DNA from: Prinia subflava
Taxonomy: Eukaryota; Chordata; Aves; Passeriformes; Cisticolidae
Direction: 5' to 3'
DNA length: 64,000 nt
Assembly (NCBI RefSeq): GCF_021018805.1
Contig: NC_086283.1
Span: 18,070,162 to 18,134,161 of the forward strand
Program-made: the position numbers and the translations under genes
Shown here: piece after piece, positions 15,181 to 21,563 of the stretch
Layout of the letters: every line of letters starts with the position of its first letter
Numbering within the stretch: the first letter of the stretch is position 1
The notes under the pieces: model-generated
What the model saw: the letters and a program-made list of their open reading frames with translations, nothing else
What the model was told of the DNA's origin: nothing
The model's database searches: none

Positions 15181-15186
15181 AGTAAA
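15181..15186 (+). promoter_or_regulatory. Possible variant polyadenylation signal (AGTAAA)
   Basis: No AATAAA or ATTAAA occurs in the LTR in sense. AGTAAA, a known weak variant, lies about 16 bp after the TATA box, with its functional copy expected at 21501-21506 in the 3' LTR. Placement of the signal just upstream of R, as in avian leukosis viruses, would be compatible. A tentative call. Confidence 0.4.
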
Positions 15187-15239
15187 ATCGAATTCTGATC
15201 ACCGAATCAGTCTTCCCGTCTCTCATAATTGCCAATAAT

Positions 15240-15257
15240 TGGTGCCCCGTGTGAGGA
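15240..15257 (+). promoter_or_regulatory. Primer binding site, elongator tRNA-Met
   Basis: TGGTGCCCCGTGTGAGGA is the exact complement of the last 18 nt of vertebrate elongator tRNA-Met (acceptor stem GCCCCG...CGGGGC plus CCA). It starts 2 nt after the LTR. Betaretroviruses usually prime with tRNA-Lys and avian leukosis viruses with tRNA-Trp, so tRNA-Met is a distinguishing trait. The identification uses the tRNA 3' sequence as I know it. Confidence 0.85.
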
Positions 15258-15384
15258 GAAGAACCGGCGGTCTGCTGGCAATTGGCGACGCCCCTGGAAC
15301 TGATCGTGGCGGTGAAAGAACTGTGTTTGGGCCTACAATCATCTGTACGCCGGACGTGACAGGTGAGCCAGGGGAACTCAAGGT
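15258..15384 (+). other. Untranslated gag leader with splice donor
   Basis: A 127-nt GC-rich leader between primer binding site and gag ATG, the region that normally carries dimerisation and packaging signals; I cannot identify these by eye. It has a consensus splice donor at 15360-15368 (CAG/GTGAGC; exon end 15362), 22 nt before the gag ATG, so a spliced env RNA would exclude gag. Confidence 0.7.
15360..15368 (+). promoter_or_regulatory. Major splice donor (CAG/GTGAGC)
   Basis: The site matches the vertebrate 5' splice consensus at the key positions and is correctly placed between primer binding site and gag. Its natural partner would be the acceptor ending at 20584. Confidence 0.75.
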
Positions 15385-17025
15385 ATGGGACAGGTCATGT
15401 CCGACGGGAGAGACGTTAAGAAAACCATCCAGCGCTTGCTGAGCAAGCATGGATCCCCCATTCTTAAGCAGGACCTTAAGTCGCTCCTACGATGGGTGTC
15501 ACGCATGTTCCCCGATACCACCCCTTCCTCTGTTCTTACTCTCCGCTACTGGGACAAGGTCGGCGTAAAGCTCTACGACCTGGCTACGCTGCCTGGCCAC
15601 GAGCCAGAGCTGCGCCTGCTTCCTGCATGGAGGGCGGTCATGGAAGCGGTTAAAAAAGAGGGGGGGAGCGAGGCAGCCTGCGAGGCTACCGCGGAGACGG
15701 CCCCGGAGGCCGTGCCAGACCGAAACCTGCCCAGGTCCCGCTCCCCGTCCCCCGTCCGCACCCCCTCCCCGACGAACGCCAAAGATAAAGCCCAGCCGCC
15801 AGCTGCACCCCCACCGGGATCCCACCAGCGACCCCAGAGCCGCCGAACGCTAACTGCTTATGGGGACTCTGACTTTAGCAGTGACGGGGAGACTTTTGAT
15901 CCCAGCCCCGAAAATGATCTGGACTTATTCCCTTCAAATAGGCATAACAACTGGTTAAAGATAAAAAAGAAAGCCCTTAAGGACAGAGACTTTGATACCG
16001 CAGCAGAATACGGTCTGGGGTCCCCTTACTTCAGTAATTTGTTGAGAGCAACTTTCAGTACTCACCTCATGACCCCTCATGATGTTAAATCCTTAGCAAA
16101 CCTTTTGCTCACTCCAACGCAATATGCGATATTCATGGCACAATGGAAAAGGAGACTGGAGAACTTAATTGTAACATATGCAGGGCAAGCAAACCAAGCC
16201 CTGGTTGCCTTAACTATTGACCATTTAGCGGGGGAGGGAGCGCATACCGATCCTAATGGCCAAGCTGCCTTGCCGAGGGAAGCCCTGGAAGGGATCACGG
16301 AGGCAGCTCGTTTTGCATTTCTTAAAGTCCCTGATGCAAAAACCCCGCAACAGTCCTTCATAAATATTAAACAGGCTCCCCAAGAACCCTATATGCAGTT
16401 TGTGGACAAATTGAAACAAGCACTGGAAAGACAGATTGATAACGATCAAGCCAGGGAAGTTGTGCTCCTAAAACTGGCTATTGAAAATGCTAATGATGAC
16501 TGTAAACGACTCTTGAAGGCTCTGCCCCCAGAACCTGAGCCCACACTGCTCCAAATGATAGAAGCCTGCAACCGCCTGGGGACATTGCAGCACACTACAG
16601 CAGTGACCTATCAAGCTGTGGGACAAGGCATAGCCGATGCTTTTGCCGCTTTAAAGATAATACCCAAAAAGCAGTCGGTTTGTTTCAGCTGTGGGGAGCC
16701 CGGGCACATTAAAAAAGACTGTCGAAAGGCACAAAACCCGAGAACACCGAATATGTGCCCTCGTTGCCAGAAAGGTCCTCACTTTGCTAATTCCTGTCGC
16801 TCTAAATTTCACAAAAATGGCCAGCCGTTACAGGGAAACTCATCTCACAGCGCGGGATGGCGACGCGTGAAGACACAAGTCCCACAGCCAACCCAGCAGC
16901 TGTCACAGCCAGAGCCAACCTTCAGCTTCCAGCCAGCGCAGGCCCTGCCCGCCGGACCATCTCCGACCTACGTCCAGCAACCCCAGGGAGCGCCGGATTG
17001 GACATTTCAACCCGTGATACAGTAA
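15385..17025 (+). CDS. gag: Gag polyprotein (matrix, capsid, nucleocapsid)
   Basis: A 546-residue structural polyprotein that assembles the particle and packages the RNA. It starts at an ATG in good context (purine at -3, G at +4). MGQ with Gly2 suggests N-myristoylation and membrane targeting. Residues 1-100 look like matrix; 107-160 are proline/arginine-rich; capsid lies roughly at 185-420 with a major homology region around 330-350 (Q..EPY..FV..L..AL); nucleocapsid has two CCHC zinc knuckles at 433-446 and 458-471. I see no PPxY or P(T/S)AP budding motif. The frame is intact and its 3' 193 nt overlap pro: ribosomes slipping at 16833-16839 leave gag after residue N485. The tail beyond the slip is proline/glutamine-rich. 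Family and intact frame are certain; exact cleavage sites are not visible. Confidence 0.95.
   Translation: MGQVMSDGRDVKKTIQRLLSKHGSPILKQDLKSLLRWVSRMFPDTTPSSVLTLRYWDKVGVKLYDLATLPGHEPELRLLPAWRAVMEAVKKEGGSEAACEATAETAPEAVPDRNLPRSRSPSPVRTPSPTNAKDKAQPPAAPPPGSHQRPQSRRTLTAYGDSDFSSDGETFDPSPENDLDLFPSNRHNNWLKIKKKALKDRDFDTAAEYGLGSPYFSNLLRATFSTHLMTPHDVKSLANLLLTPTQYAIFMAQWKRRLENLIVTYAGQANQALVALTIDHLAGEGAHTDPNGQAALPREALEGITEAARFAFLKVPDAKTPQQSFINIKQAPQEPYMQFVDKLKQALERQIDNDQAREVVLLKLAIENANDDCKRLLKALPPEPEPTLLQMIEACNRLGTLQHTTAVTYQAVGQGIADAFAALKIIPKKQSVCFSCGEPGHIKKDCRKAQNPRTPNMCPRCQKGPHFANSCRSKFHKNGQPLQGNSSHSAGWRRVKTQVPQPTQQLSQPEPTFSFQPAQALPAGPSPTYVQQPQGAPDWTFQPVIQ
16833..16839 (+). promoter_or_regulatory. gag/pro -1 ribosomal frameshift site (GGGAAAC)
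   Basis: G GGA AAC is set exactly in the gag reading phase (codons GGA, AAC), the X XXY YYZ form. Slipping back one base enters the pro frame, which is open from here. The same heptamer is used at gag/pro by Mason-Pfizer-type betaretroviruses. A short GC stem (16851-16854 with 16864-16867) lies 11 nt downstream; a larger pseudoknot would need folding to prove. Confidence 0.9.
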
Positions 17026-17678
17026 CGTTGACCAATTCCTCAGTGTTTTGTCTCCCCACAGGAATTTACGGACCTTTGCTACCAGGTCACCATGCTTTGC
17101 TTTTAGGTAGATCTTCTACCTCAGTAACAGGATTATTTGTTTTGCCAGGAGTTATTGATTCTGACACGGTTGGGGAAATAAAAATCATGGCTTGGACCCC
17201 ACAGCCCCCCTGCGTGGTCCCAGCAGGGACCAAAATAGCCCAGCTTGTACCTTTTCCAGCAGCCCCCTTATCCACACCCCCGATAGCTAATCAGAGGGGA
17301 GGCGGGTTTGGTTCAATGGGGGTACCACAAATTTTTTGGACCCAGCGCATAACTCCTGAACGTCCTACGTGCAGGTGTAAGGTGTCTCTGAGAGGTAAAG
17401 AGTTAATTTTAACCGGACTGATTGACACGGGCGCGGATATCAGTCTTATCTCCCAAAATCAATGGCCTAATGATTGGCCATTAATGCCTGTCCCCCAGGT
17501 CCTCTCAGGGGTGGGTGGAAACAGTCAAAGCTATCAAAGCCAACACCTGGTACAGATCACAGGGCCTGAAGGCAGGGTAGCAACTGTCAGGCCTTATGTG
17601 TTGTCTGCGCCGTTGATTTTATGGGGGAGAGATGTTTTGTCTCAATGGGGAATTTTCATGCAGTCAAATTTTGTATAA
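16833..17678 (+). CDS. pro: Pro: dUTPase fused to aspartic protease
   Basis: Made as a Gag-Pro fusion by the -1 slip; the frame has an ATG at 16857 but translation there is not expected. Numbering from that ATG, the dUTPase spans about 40-155 with the five trimeric-dUTPase motifs in order: AGLDI (46-50), GRSS (84-87), GVIDSDTVGE (98-107), GTKIAQL (124-130), RGGGFGSMG (147-155). It would hydrolyse dUTP to protect reverse transcripts from uracil. The retroviral protease follows, with its catalytic LIDTGAD (D190-T191-G192) and a C-terminal GRDVL near 256-260; it works as a dimer to mature Gag and Pol. The dUTPase-protease order in its own frame is a betaretroviral hallmark. Motif 3 has Thr where a conserved Tyr usually stacks on the base, so dUTPase activity may be lost. 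No stops or indels. Confidence 0.93.
   Translation, partial: GKLISQRGMATREDTSPTANPAAVTARANLQLPASAGPARRTISDLRPATPGSAGLDISTRDTVTLTNSSVFCLPTGIYGPLLPGHHALLLGRSSTSVTGLFVLPGVIDSDTVGEIKIMAWTPQPPCVVPAGTKIAQLVPFPAAPLSTPPIANQRGGGFGSMGVPQIFWTQRITPERPTCRCKVSLRGKELILTGLIDTGADISLISQNQWPNDWPLMPVPQVLSGVGGNSQSYQSQHLVQITGPEGRVATVRPYVLSAPLILWGRDVLSQWGIFMQSNFV
17666..17672 (+). promoter_or_regulatory. pro/pol -1 ribosomal frameshift site (AAATTTT)
   Basis: A AAT TTT is in the pro phase, two codons before the pro stop (17676-17678), and slipping enters pol. The same heptamer is used at pro/pol by Mason-Pfizer-type viruses. After a 6-nt spacer a 5-bp stem is possible (GGGTC 17679-17683 with GACCC 17698-17702), competing with TTGGGG 17685-17690 / CCCCAA 17701-17706. 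Confidence 0.9.
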
Positions 17679-20341
17679 GGGTCATTGGGGCGCGCGAGAC
17701 CCCCAAACTGACTTGGAAATCCTCTGATCCAGTTTGGGTAGACCAATGGCCCATGTCATTAGAAAAACTGCGCATTTTACAAGAACTTGTAAAGGTACAG
17801 CTGGAAAAGGGACACATAGTCCCATCTAATAGCCCTTGGAATTCACCGGTGTTTGTAATCAAAAAGCGGTCTGGGGGGTGGAGGCTATTGCATGACTTGA
17901 GGAAAATAAACGAGGTAATTGAGGGAATGGGGCCCCTACAGCCAGGCCTCCCTTCCCCTTCTATGATTCCTAGAAATTGGCATTTAACAGTAATTGATTT
18001 AAAGGATTGTTTTTTTGACATTCCTCTGCATCGAGATGATGCACCCAAATTTAGCTTTTCTGTGCCGAGCATTAATATGCAGGCACCTCTAAATCGATAT
18101 CATTGGTTATCACTTCCCCAAGGAATGCGAAATAGCCCAATTTTGTGTCAGTGGTACGTGGCAAAAACCCTGAGCCCGATACGGGAACAAATGCCTGATG
18201 TTCTCTTTTATCATTATATGGATGACATTCTTATTTCTGCAGAAACCGTGGGTCATATGGAGGAAGCAGTGCAGGCTGTCTGCCAAGCTGTTACCTCAGC
18301 AGGCCTCACCATTGCTTCTGAAAAGGTTCAAAAGACATCTCCCTGGAAATATTTGGGCTGGCGAATAAGCATGCATTCTATTTCTGCACAACCCTTGCAA
18401 ATCTCAACTGAAATCAAAACTTTACATGATGCACAGAAGTTGCTAGGAACAATAAATTGGGTCCGTCCCTTGCTTGGGATTTCAAATGCAGATTTAGAGC
18501 CATTGTTTGCCCTCCTGGGAGGAGAGCCTAACCTCTTATCACCCAGACACTTAAACAAAGAAGCACAAATTGCGCTTCAAAAAGTAGCTGATGCTATCTC
18601 TCAAAGGCAATCAGCTAGGTGGGCTCCAGAGTTGCCTTTGTGGCTAATTATTCTGAATCCTAATAAACAGCCTTATGCATTAATATTTCAGTGGGACTCA
18701 GAAAAACCAGATCCTCTTCTAATTATCGAATGGGTCTTTTTGCCTAACAATATGCCCAAGACTATTTCCATGCAAGATGAACTTATGGCCATGTTGATTG
18801 TCAAGGCTCGGCAAAGACTGACCTCTTTGGCTGGGAAAGATTTTGATATTATCTATCTACCTCTCACAATGTTTTATTTGAATTGGTTGCTACAGATGTC
18901 TGAAAAATTGCAAATTGCTTTAACAAATTACCCAGGGCAGATATCTATCCATCCGCCTAAACACAAATTATTAAGTTCGTCTTTTAATTTAATCCCCAAG
19001 CCAAAGAGAAGTGAGACTCCCTTGCAAGCTATGACAATATTCACAGATGGGTCTGGGAAAACCCGTAAATCAGTGATTGTATGGAGGGACCCTGAAACTG
19101 GAACTTGGCAATCTGATATTGCTGTGGTTGAAGGGTCTCCACAAATAGTGGAATTAGCTGCTGTTGTCAGAGTGTTTCAGAAATTCAGCACACCTTTTAA
19201 TCTGATTACTGACTCCGCATATGTTTCAGGTATTGTACAGAGAGCAGAGAATTCTGTTTTGAAAAATGTTAAAAATGACATTCTTTTTTCCTGGTTAAAA
19301 CTGCTGGTCTCTCTGTTAGACCAGAGGACGGCTCCTTACTTTGTGATGCATATCAGGTCACATTCCAATCTACCGGGTTTTCTCACTGAAGGTAATGCCC
19401 AAGCAGACTTGTTAACCTTATCAGTGCAGCATGTTTTGCCTAACAAAATAGAGCAAGCTAAACTGAGTCACTCCTTTTTTCACCAAAATGCTGGGGCTTT
19501 GGTAAGACTTTTTAAATTGACTCCAGCACAAGCCTCTAATATCATTTCTATATGCCCTGACTGTCAGCGTTGCACACTTCCTAATGTGAACACAGGGGTC
19601 AACCCAAGAGGTCTACAGAGCCTACAAATTTGGCAGACAGATGTGACACACATTCCTGAATTCGGCCGCTTGAAATTCGTGCATGCTTCTATTGATACCT
19701 TTTCAGGTGCTCTGTTTGCCTCAGCTCACACGGGAGAGACAGGGAAAGACGCCTGCCGTCATTTCGCTGCTGCCTTTGCCACCTTAGGAATTCCGCAACA
19801 GATTAAGACAGATAATGGACCCGCATATATTTCCCGTAGAGTTGCAAACTTCTTCTCATTATGGGGTATCACCCACAAAAGGGGCATAGCTCACTCACCC
19901 ACAGGACAATCAATTATAGAACGAGCCCATTGCTCTCTCAAACGTCTTCTGTTACAACAAAAAGGGGGAGCCGAGGATACTCCTGCGGAAAGATTATGCA
20001 AAGCCTTGTATGTCTTTAATTTCTTGAATTGTTCAATGACAGACTTAAATCCCCCTATGACTAGGCATTTTACATCATCCACATCGCTTTCCTGCAAAGA
20101 GAAACCACCAGTACTAATCCGTGACCCAGAATCTGGTAAAATCCTTGGCCCTTACCCTTTGATCACCTGGGGAAGGGGCTATGCTTGTATCTCCTCAGAA
20201 AAAGGACCCCGCTGGATTCCGGCAAAAAACGTGAAGCCGTTCCGAGAACCTCTACCGACAGCTGACGGAGGCCAAGACGCCACCGCCACCGAGCCCCCGA
20301 GAGAGGAGGAGGAGGAGGAACCCCACTCAGACTGCAGTTGA
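17666..20341 (+). CDS. pol: Pol: reverse transcriptase, RNase H, integrase
   Basis: About 891 codons after the slip, translated only as Gag-Pro-Pol. An ATG at 17621 opens the frame but precedes the slip site and is not the expected start. Numbering from it: RT catalytic Asp126 (VIDLKD) and YMDD at 199-202; a connection region; RNase H from about 472 with D476 (FTDGSG), a downstream VEL glutamate and TDSAY, and a final AQADLL aspartate; integrase zinc site H617-x3-H621-x23-C645-x2-C648; catalytic triad D674-x56-D731-x35-E767 (DD35E); then a GPY-type C-terminal motif (LGPYPLITWGRGY) and RWIPAKNVKPF, typical of betaretroviral integrases. All catalytic residues are present and there are no breaks, so the enzymes could be active. 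It ends in an acidic EEEEEE tail. Confidence 0.95.
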   Translation, partial: KFCIRVIGARETPKLTWKSSDPVWVDQWPMSLEKLRILQELVKVQLEKGHIVPSNSPWNSPVFVIKKRSGGWRLLHDLRKINEVIEGMGPLQPGLPSPSMIPRNWHLTVIDLKDCFFDIPLHRDDAPKFSFSVPSINMQAPLNRYHWLSLPQGMRNSPILCQWYVAKTLSPIREQMPDVLFYHYMDDILISAETVGHMEEAVQAVCQAVTSAGLTIASEKVQKTSPWKYLGWRISMHSISAQPLQISTEIKTLHDAQKLLGTINWVRPLLGISNADLEPLFALLGGEPNLLSPRHLNKEAQIALQKVADAISQRQSARWAPELPLWLIILNPNKQPYALIFQWDSEKPDPLLIIEWVFLPNNMPKTISMQDELMAMLIVKARQRLTSLAGKDFDIIYLPLTMFYLNWLLQMSEKLQIALTNYPGQISIHPPKHKLLSSSFNLIPKPKRSETPLQAMTIFTDGSGKTRKSVIVWRDPETGTWQSDIAVVEGSPQIVELAAVVRVFQKFSTPFNLITDSAYVSGIVQRAENSVLKNVKNDILFSWLKLLVSLLDQRTAPYFVMHIRSHSNLPGFLTEGNAQADLLTLSVQHVLPNKIEQAKLSHSFFHQNAGALVRLFKLTPAQASNIISICPDCQRCTLPNVNTGVNPRGLQSLQIWQTDVTHIPEFGRLKFVHASIDTFSGALFASAHTGETGKDACRHFAAAFATLGIPQQIKTDNGPAYISRRVANFFSLWGITHKRGIAHSPTGQSIIERAHCSLKRLLLQQKGGAEDTPAERLCKALYVFNFLNCSMTDLNPPMTRHFTSSTSLSCKEKPPVLIRDPESGKILGPYPLITWGRGYACISSEKGPRWIPAKNVKPFREPLPTADGGQDATATEPPREEEEEEPHSDCS

Positions 20342-20615
20342 TGACATCCTTTGTTCTATCGAGAAAGGAAACTGTGAACTTTTGGGTTTGATGTCTGTGT
20401 GAAGGGTGTGGGAATTGGTGATATCACAGAGCCCTTTTTGGCAAAAGCGTAATGTAAAACAGGTATAAATTCATTGAATTTTTTTGTTATAACTGACCAC
20501 CAAAAAGGTAGGCCTTGAACGAGGACCAAAAGGAGATAAGCTAAAAAAGGTTTTGTTTTCTTTTTTTTTCCTTTTACCACAAAGTTTGGGACGACTGACT
20601 GTGCTAACACCTAAT
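20342..20615 (+). other. Pol-env junction, site of the missing surface subunit
   Basis: Only about 0.27 kb separates the pol stop from the first ATG of the env remnant, where a replicating virus would carry roughly 1 kb of signal peptide and surface subunit. The stretch is AT-rich, has multiple stops in each frame, and ends in a long T-rich tract. The breakpoints of the deletion cannot be seen without an intact relative. Confidence 0.7.
20551..20584 (+). promoter_or_regulatory. Probable env splice acceptor
   Basis: A run of pyrimidines (about 20 of 22 from 20556 to 20575) followed by ACCACAAAG gives a strong 3' splice site with AG at 20583-20584. Joined to the donor at 15362 it would produce a message in which the first in-frame ATG is 20616. 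Retention of donor and acceptor despite the env deletion suggests the site is old, not created by the deletion. Confidence 0.55.
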
Positions 20616-21326
20616 ATGTCCATGATTTTACAGCACAAGTATCCCCACAGAATAAGGCGCACTCTGCATGCATTTGATGAATACTGCGATGATGAATTGT
20701 CTTTGTGGTCTGAGACCCAGATGAATTTGGCTTCTTCGCTTTTGCCAGGAATGGCTGCAAAAAAGGCCTTAAGTCAATTAAATAAGGTAGCCTGCTGGCT
20801 GGCAAAGCAGACAAATGCCACCAGTTCAGCTTTATCAAAATTATTAACAGATGTTGACAGTATAAGACATGCTACCCTTCAAAACCGTGCAGCCATTGAC
20901 TTCATCCTCCTTGCTCAGGGCCATGGATGTGAAGATTTCGATGGAATGTGTTGTATGAATCTTTCTGATCACTCAGAATCTATCCATAAAAGCATTCAGC
21001 AGCTAAAAGATAGTGTATTTAAATTAAAGGTAGAATCTGGATCTTGGCTAGATAACTTGTTTAGTGGCTGGGGTTTGACACCCTGGCTAAAAGATTTTCT
21101 TAGGATAGGAATGCATGTAATGATTTTAATAATAATTGTATTAGTTATGATACCTTGCTTGCTTCAATGTGTGCAGAGATTAGTTAATAAAGCCATCAAG
21201 GGGGTATTCTTGGTTAATACAGAAGGGGGAGATCTGGGAATACACAAGACAGAGAGTCAAACAGACTTGATTAGCATATCTGGTTTGATAACCAAGATGC
21301 CATGGCAGGAACAAACAGAACTGTGA
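20616..21326 (+). pseudogene. env: env remnant: transmembrane subunit only
   Basis: A 236-codon open frame from ATG 20616 (upstream in-frame codons run through the acceptor tract to a TTG at 20553, not a likely start). It keeps a furin-type RIRR just before the mature TM, two cysteines at TM positions 9 and 45 flanking a hydrophobic segment (internal fusion peptide), a heptad-repeat region, an LQNRAAIDF immunosuppressive-type segment followed by C-x6-CC (CEDFDGMCC), sequons NAT and NLS, a C-terminal membrane span of about 20 residues (near HVMILIIIVLVMIPCLL), and a tail whose last 31 codons read into the 3' LTR. The 9/45 cysteine spacing and C-x6-CC are those of avian alpharetroviral gp37. 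Signal peptide and SU are absent, so it cannot act as a normal envelope; without a signal, membrane insertion would depend on the C-terminal span. Confidence 0.85.
21221..21232 (+). promoter_or_regulatory. Polypurine tract
   Basis: AGAAGGGGGAGA abuts the 3' LTR and would prime plus-strand DNA synthesis. It lies inside the env reading frame (NTEGGD region), a common arrangement in compact retroviruses. If cleavage occurs 2 nt before the LTR edge, trimming gives the observed TC start. Confidence 0.85.
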
Positions 21327-21557
21327 AAATTACAGGAGATGGGATTACACCTGCTTACGGGAAGAGAGAAGATTCAATCAACTTCTGCAAGCAAAGAGTT
21401 GTTGTAAAATGCATGAGTTTTCTGTGTGATTTTTAACCTGATTATTGTAGTAGAAATGATTAACCTGTCTGAAATAGTATATAAGCTTTTGGAAAACCTG
21501 AGTAAAATCGAATTCTGATCACCGAATCAGTCTTCCCGTCTCTCATAATCGCCAATA
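21233..21557 (+). repeat. 3' LTR
   Basis: 325 bp, the partner of 14913-15237 with differences only at 21358 (C for T) and 21550 (C for T). It carries the end of the env frame, a TATA box at 21478-21485 and an AGTAAA at 21501-21506 that may direct polyadenylation of the viral RNA. Confidence 0.95.
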
Positions 21558-21563
21558 ATTCAA
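21558..21563. repeat. Target-site duplication, right copy (ATTCAA)
   Basis: Exact partner of 14907-14912. The three bases ATT also follow the 5' LTR before the primer binding site, so by sequence alone the duplication could be as short as 3 bp; the 2-nt rule relative to the primer site favours 6. Confidence 0.8.

Larger units (their letters stand above)
14913..15237 (+). repeat. 5' LTR
   Basis: 325 bp, 99.4% identical to 21233-21557. It begins TCTGGGAATA and ends GCCAATA, so its termini are not the usual TG...CA; the boundary is set by the ATTCAA duplications and by ending exactly 2 nt before the primer binding site, as expected after integrase trims two bases. A TATA box lies at 15158-15165, so transcription should start near 15185-15195, giving a U3 of about 275 bp and a short R plus U5. 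The short R is inferred from spacing, not seen. Confidence 0.95.
14913..21557 (+). mobile_element. Class II (betaretrovirus-like) endogenous retrovirus, env SU deleted
   Basis: A 6,645-bp provirus in the order 5' LTR, primer binding site, splice donor, gag, pro (dUTPase-protease), pol, splice acceptor, env TM remnant, polypurine tract, 3' LTR. Gag, pro and pol are each open without stops or indels and sit in successive -1 frames, as in betaretroviruses. The LTRs differ at 2 of 325 sites (T15038/C21358 and T15230/C21550), pointing to insertion on the order of one million years ago if the neutral rate is around 2-3e-9 per site per year (assumed). The surface subunit of env is almost entirely missing, so this copy could move only within cells or with an envelope supplied by another virus. 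Base composition of the gag leader (GC-rich) contrasts with the AT-rich host flanks. Confidence 0.97.

Noticed and set aside
14915..15234. Canonical TG...CA LTR borders (TGGG...GCCA)
   Set aside because: These would leave the shared TC and ATA outside the LTRs, give no target duplication and put 5 nt between LTR and primer site.
20553..20615. Start of the env ORF at 20553
   Set aside because: The codon is TTG and lies in the polypyrimidine tract of the splice acceptor; the first ATG in frame is 20616.
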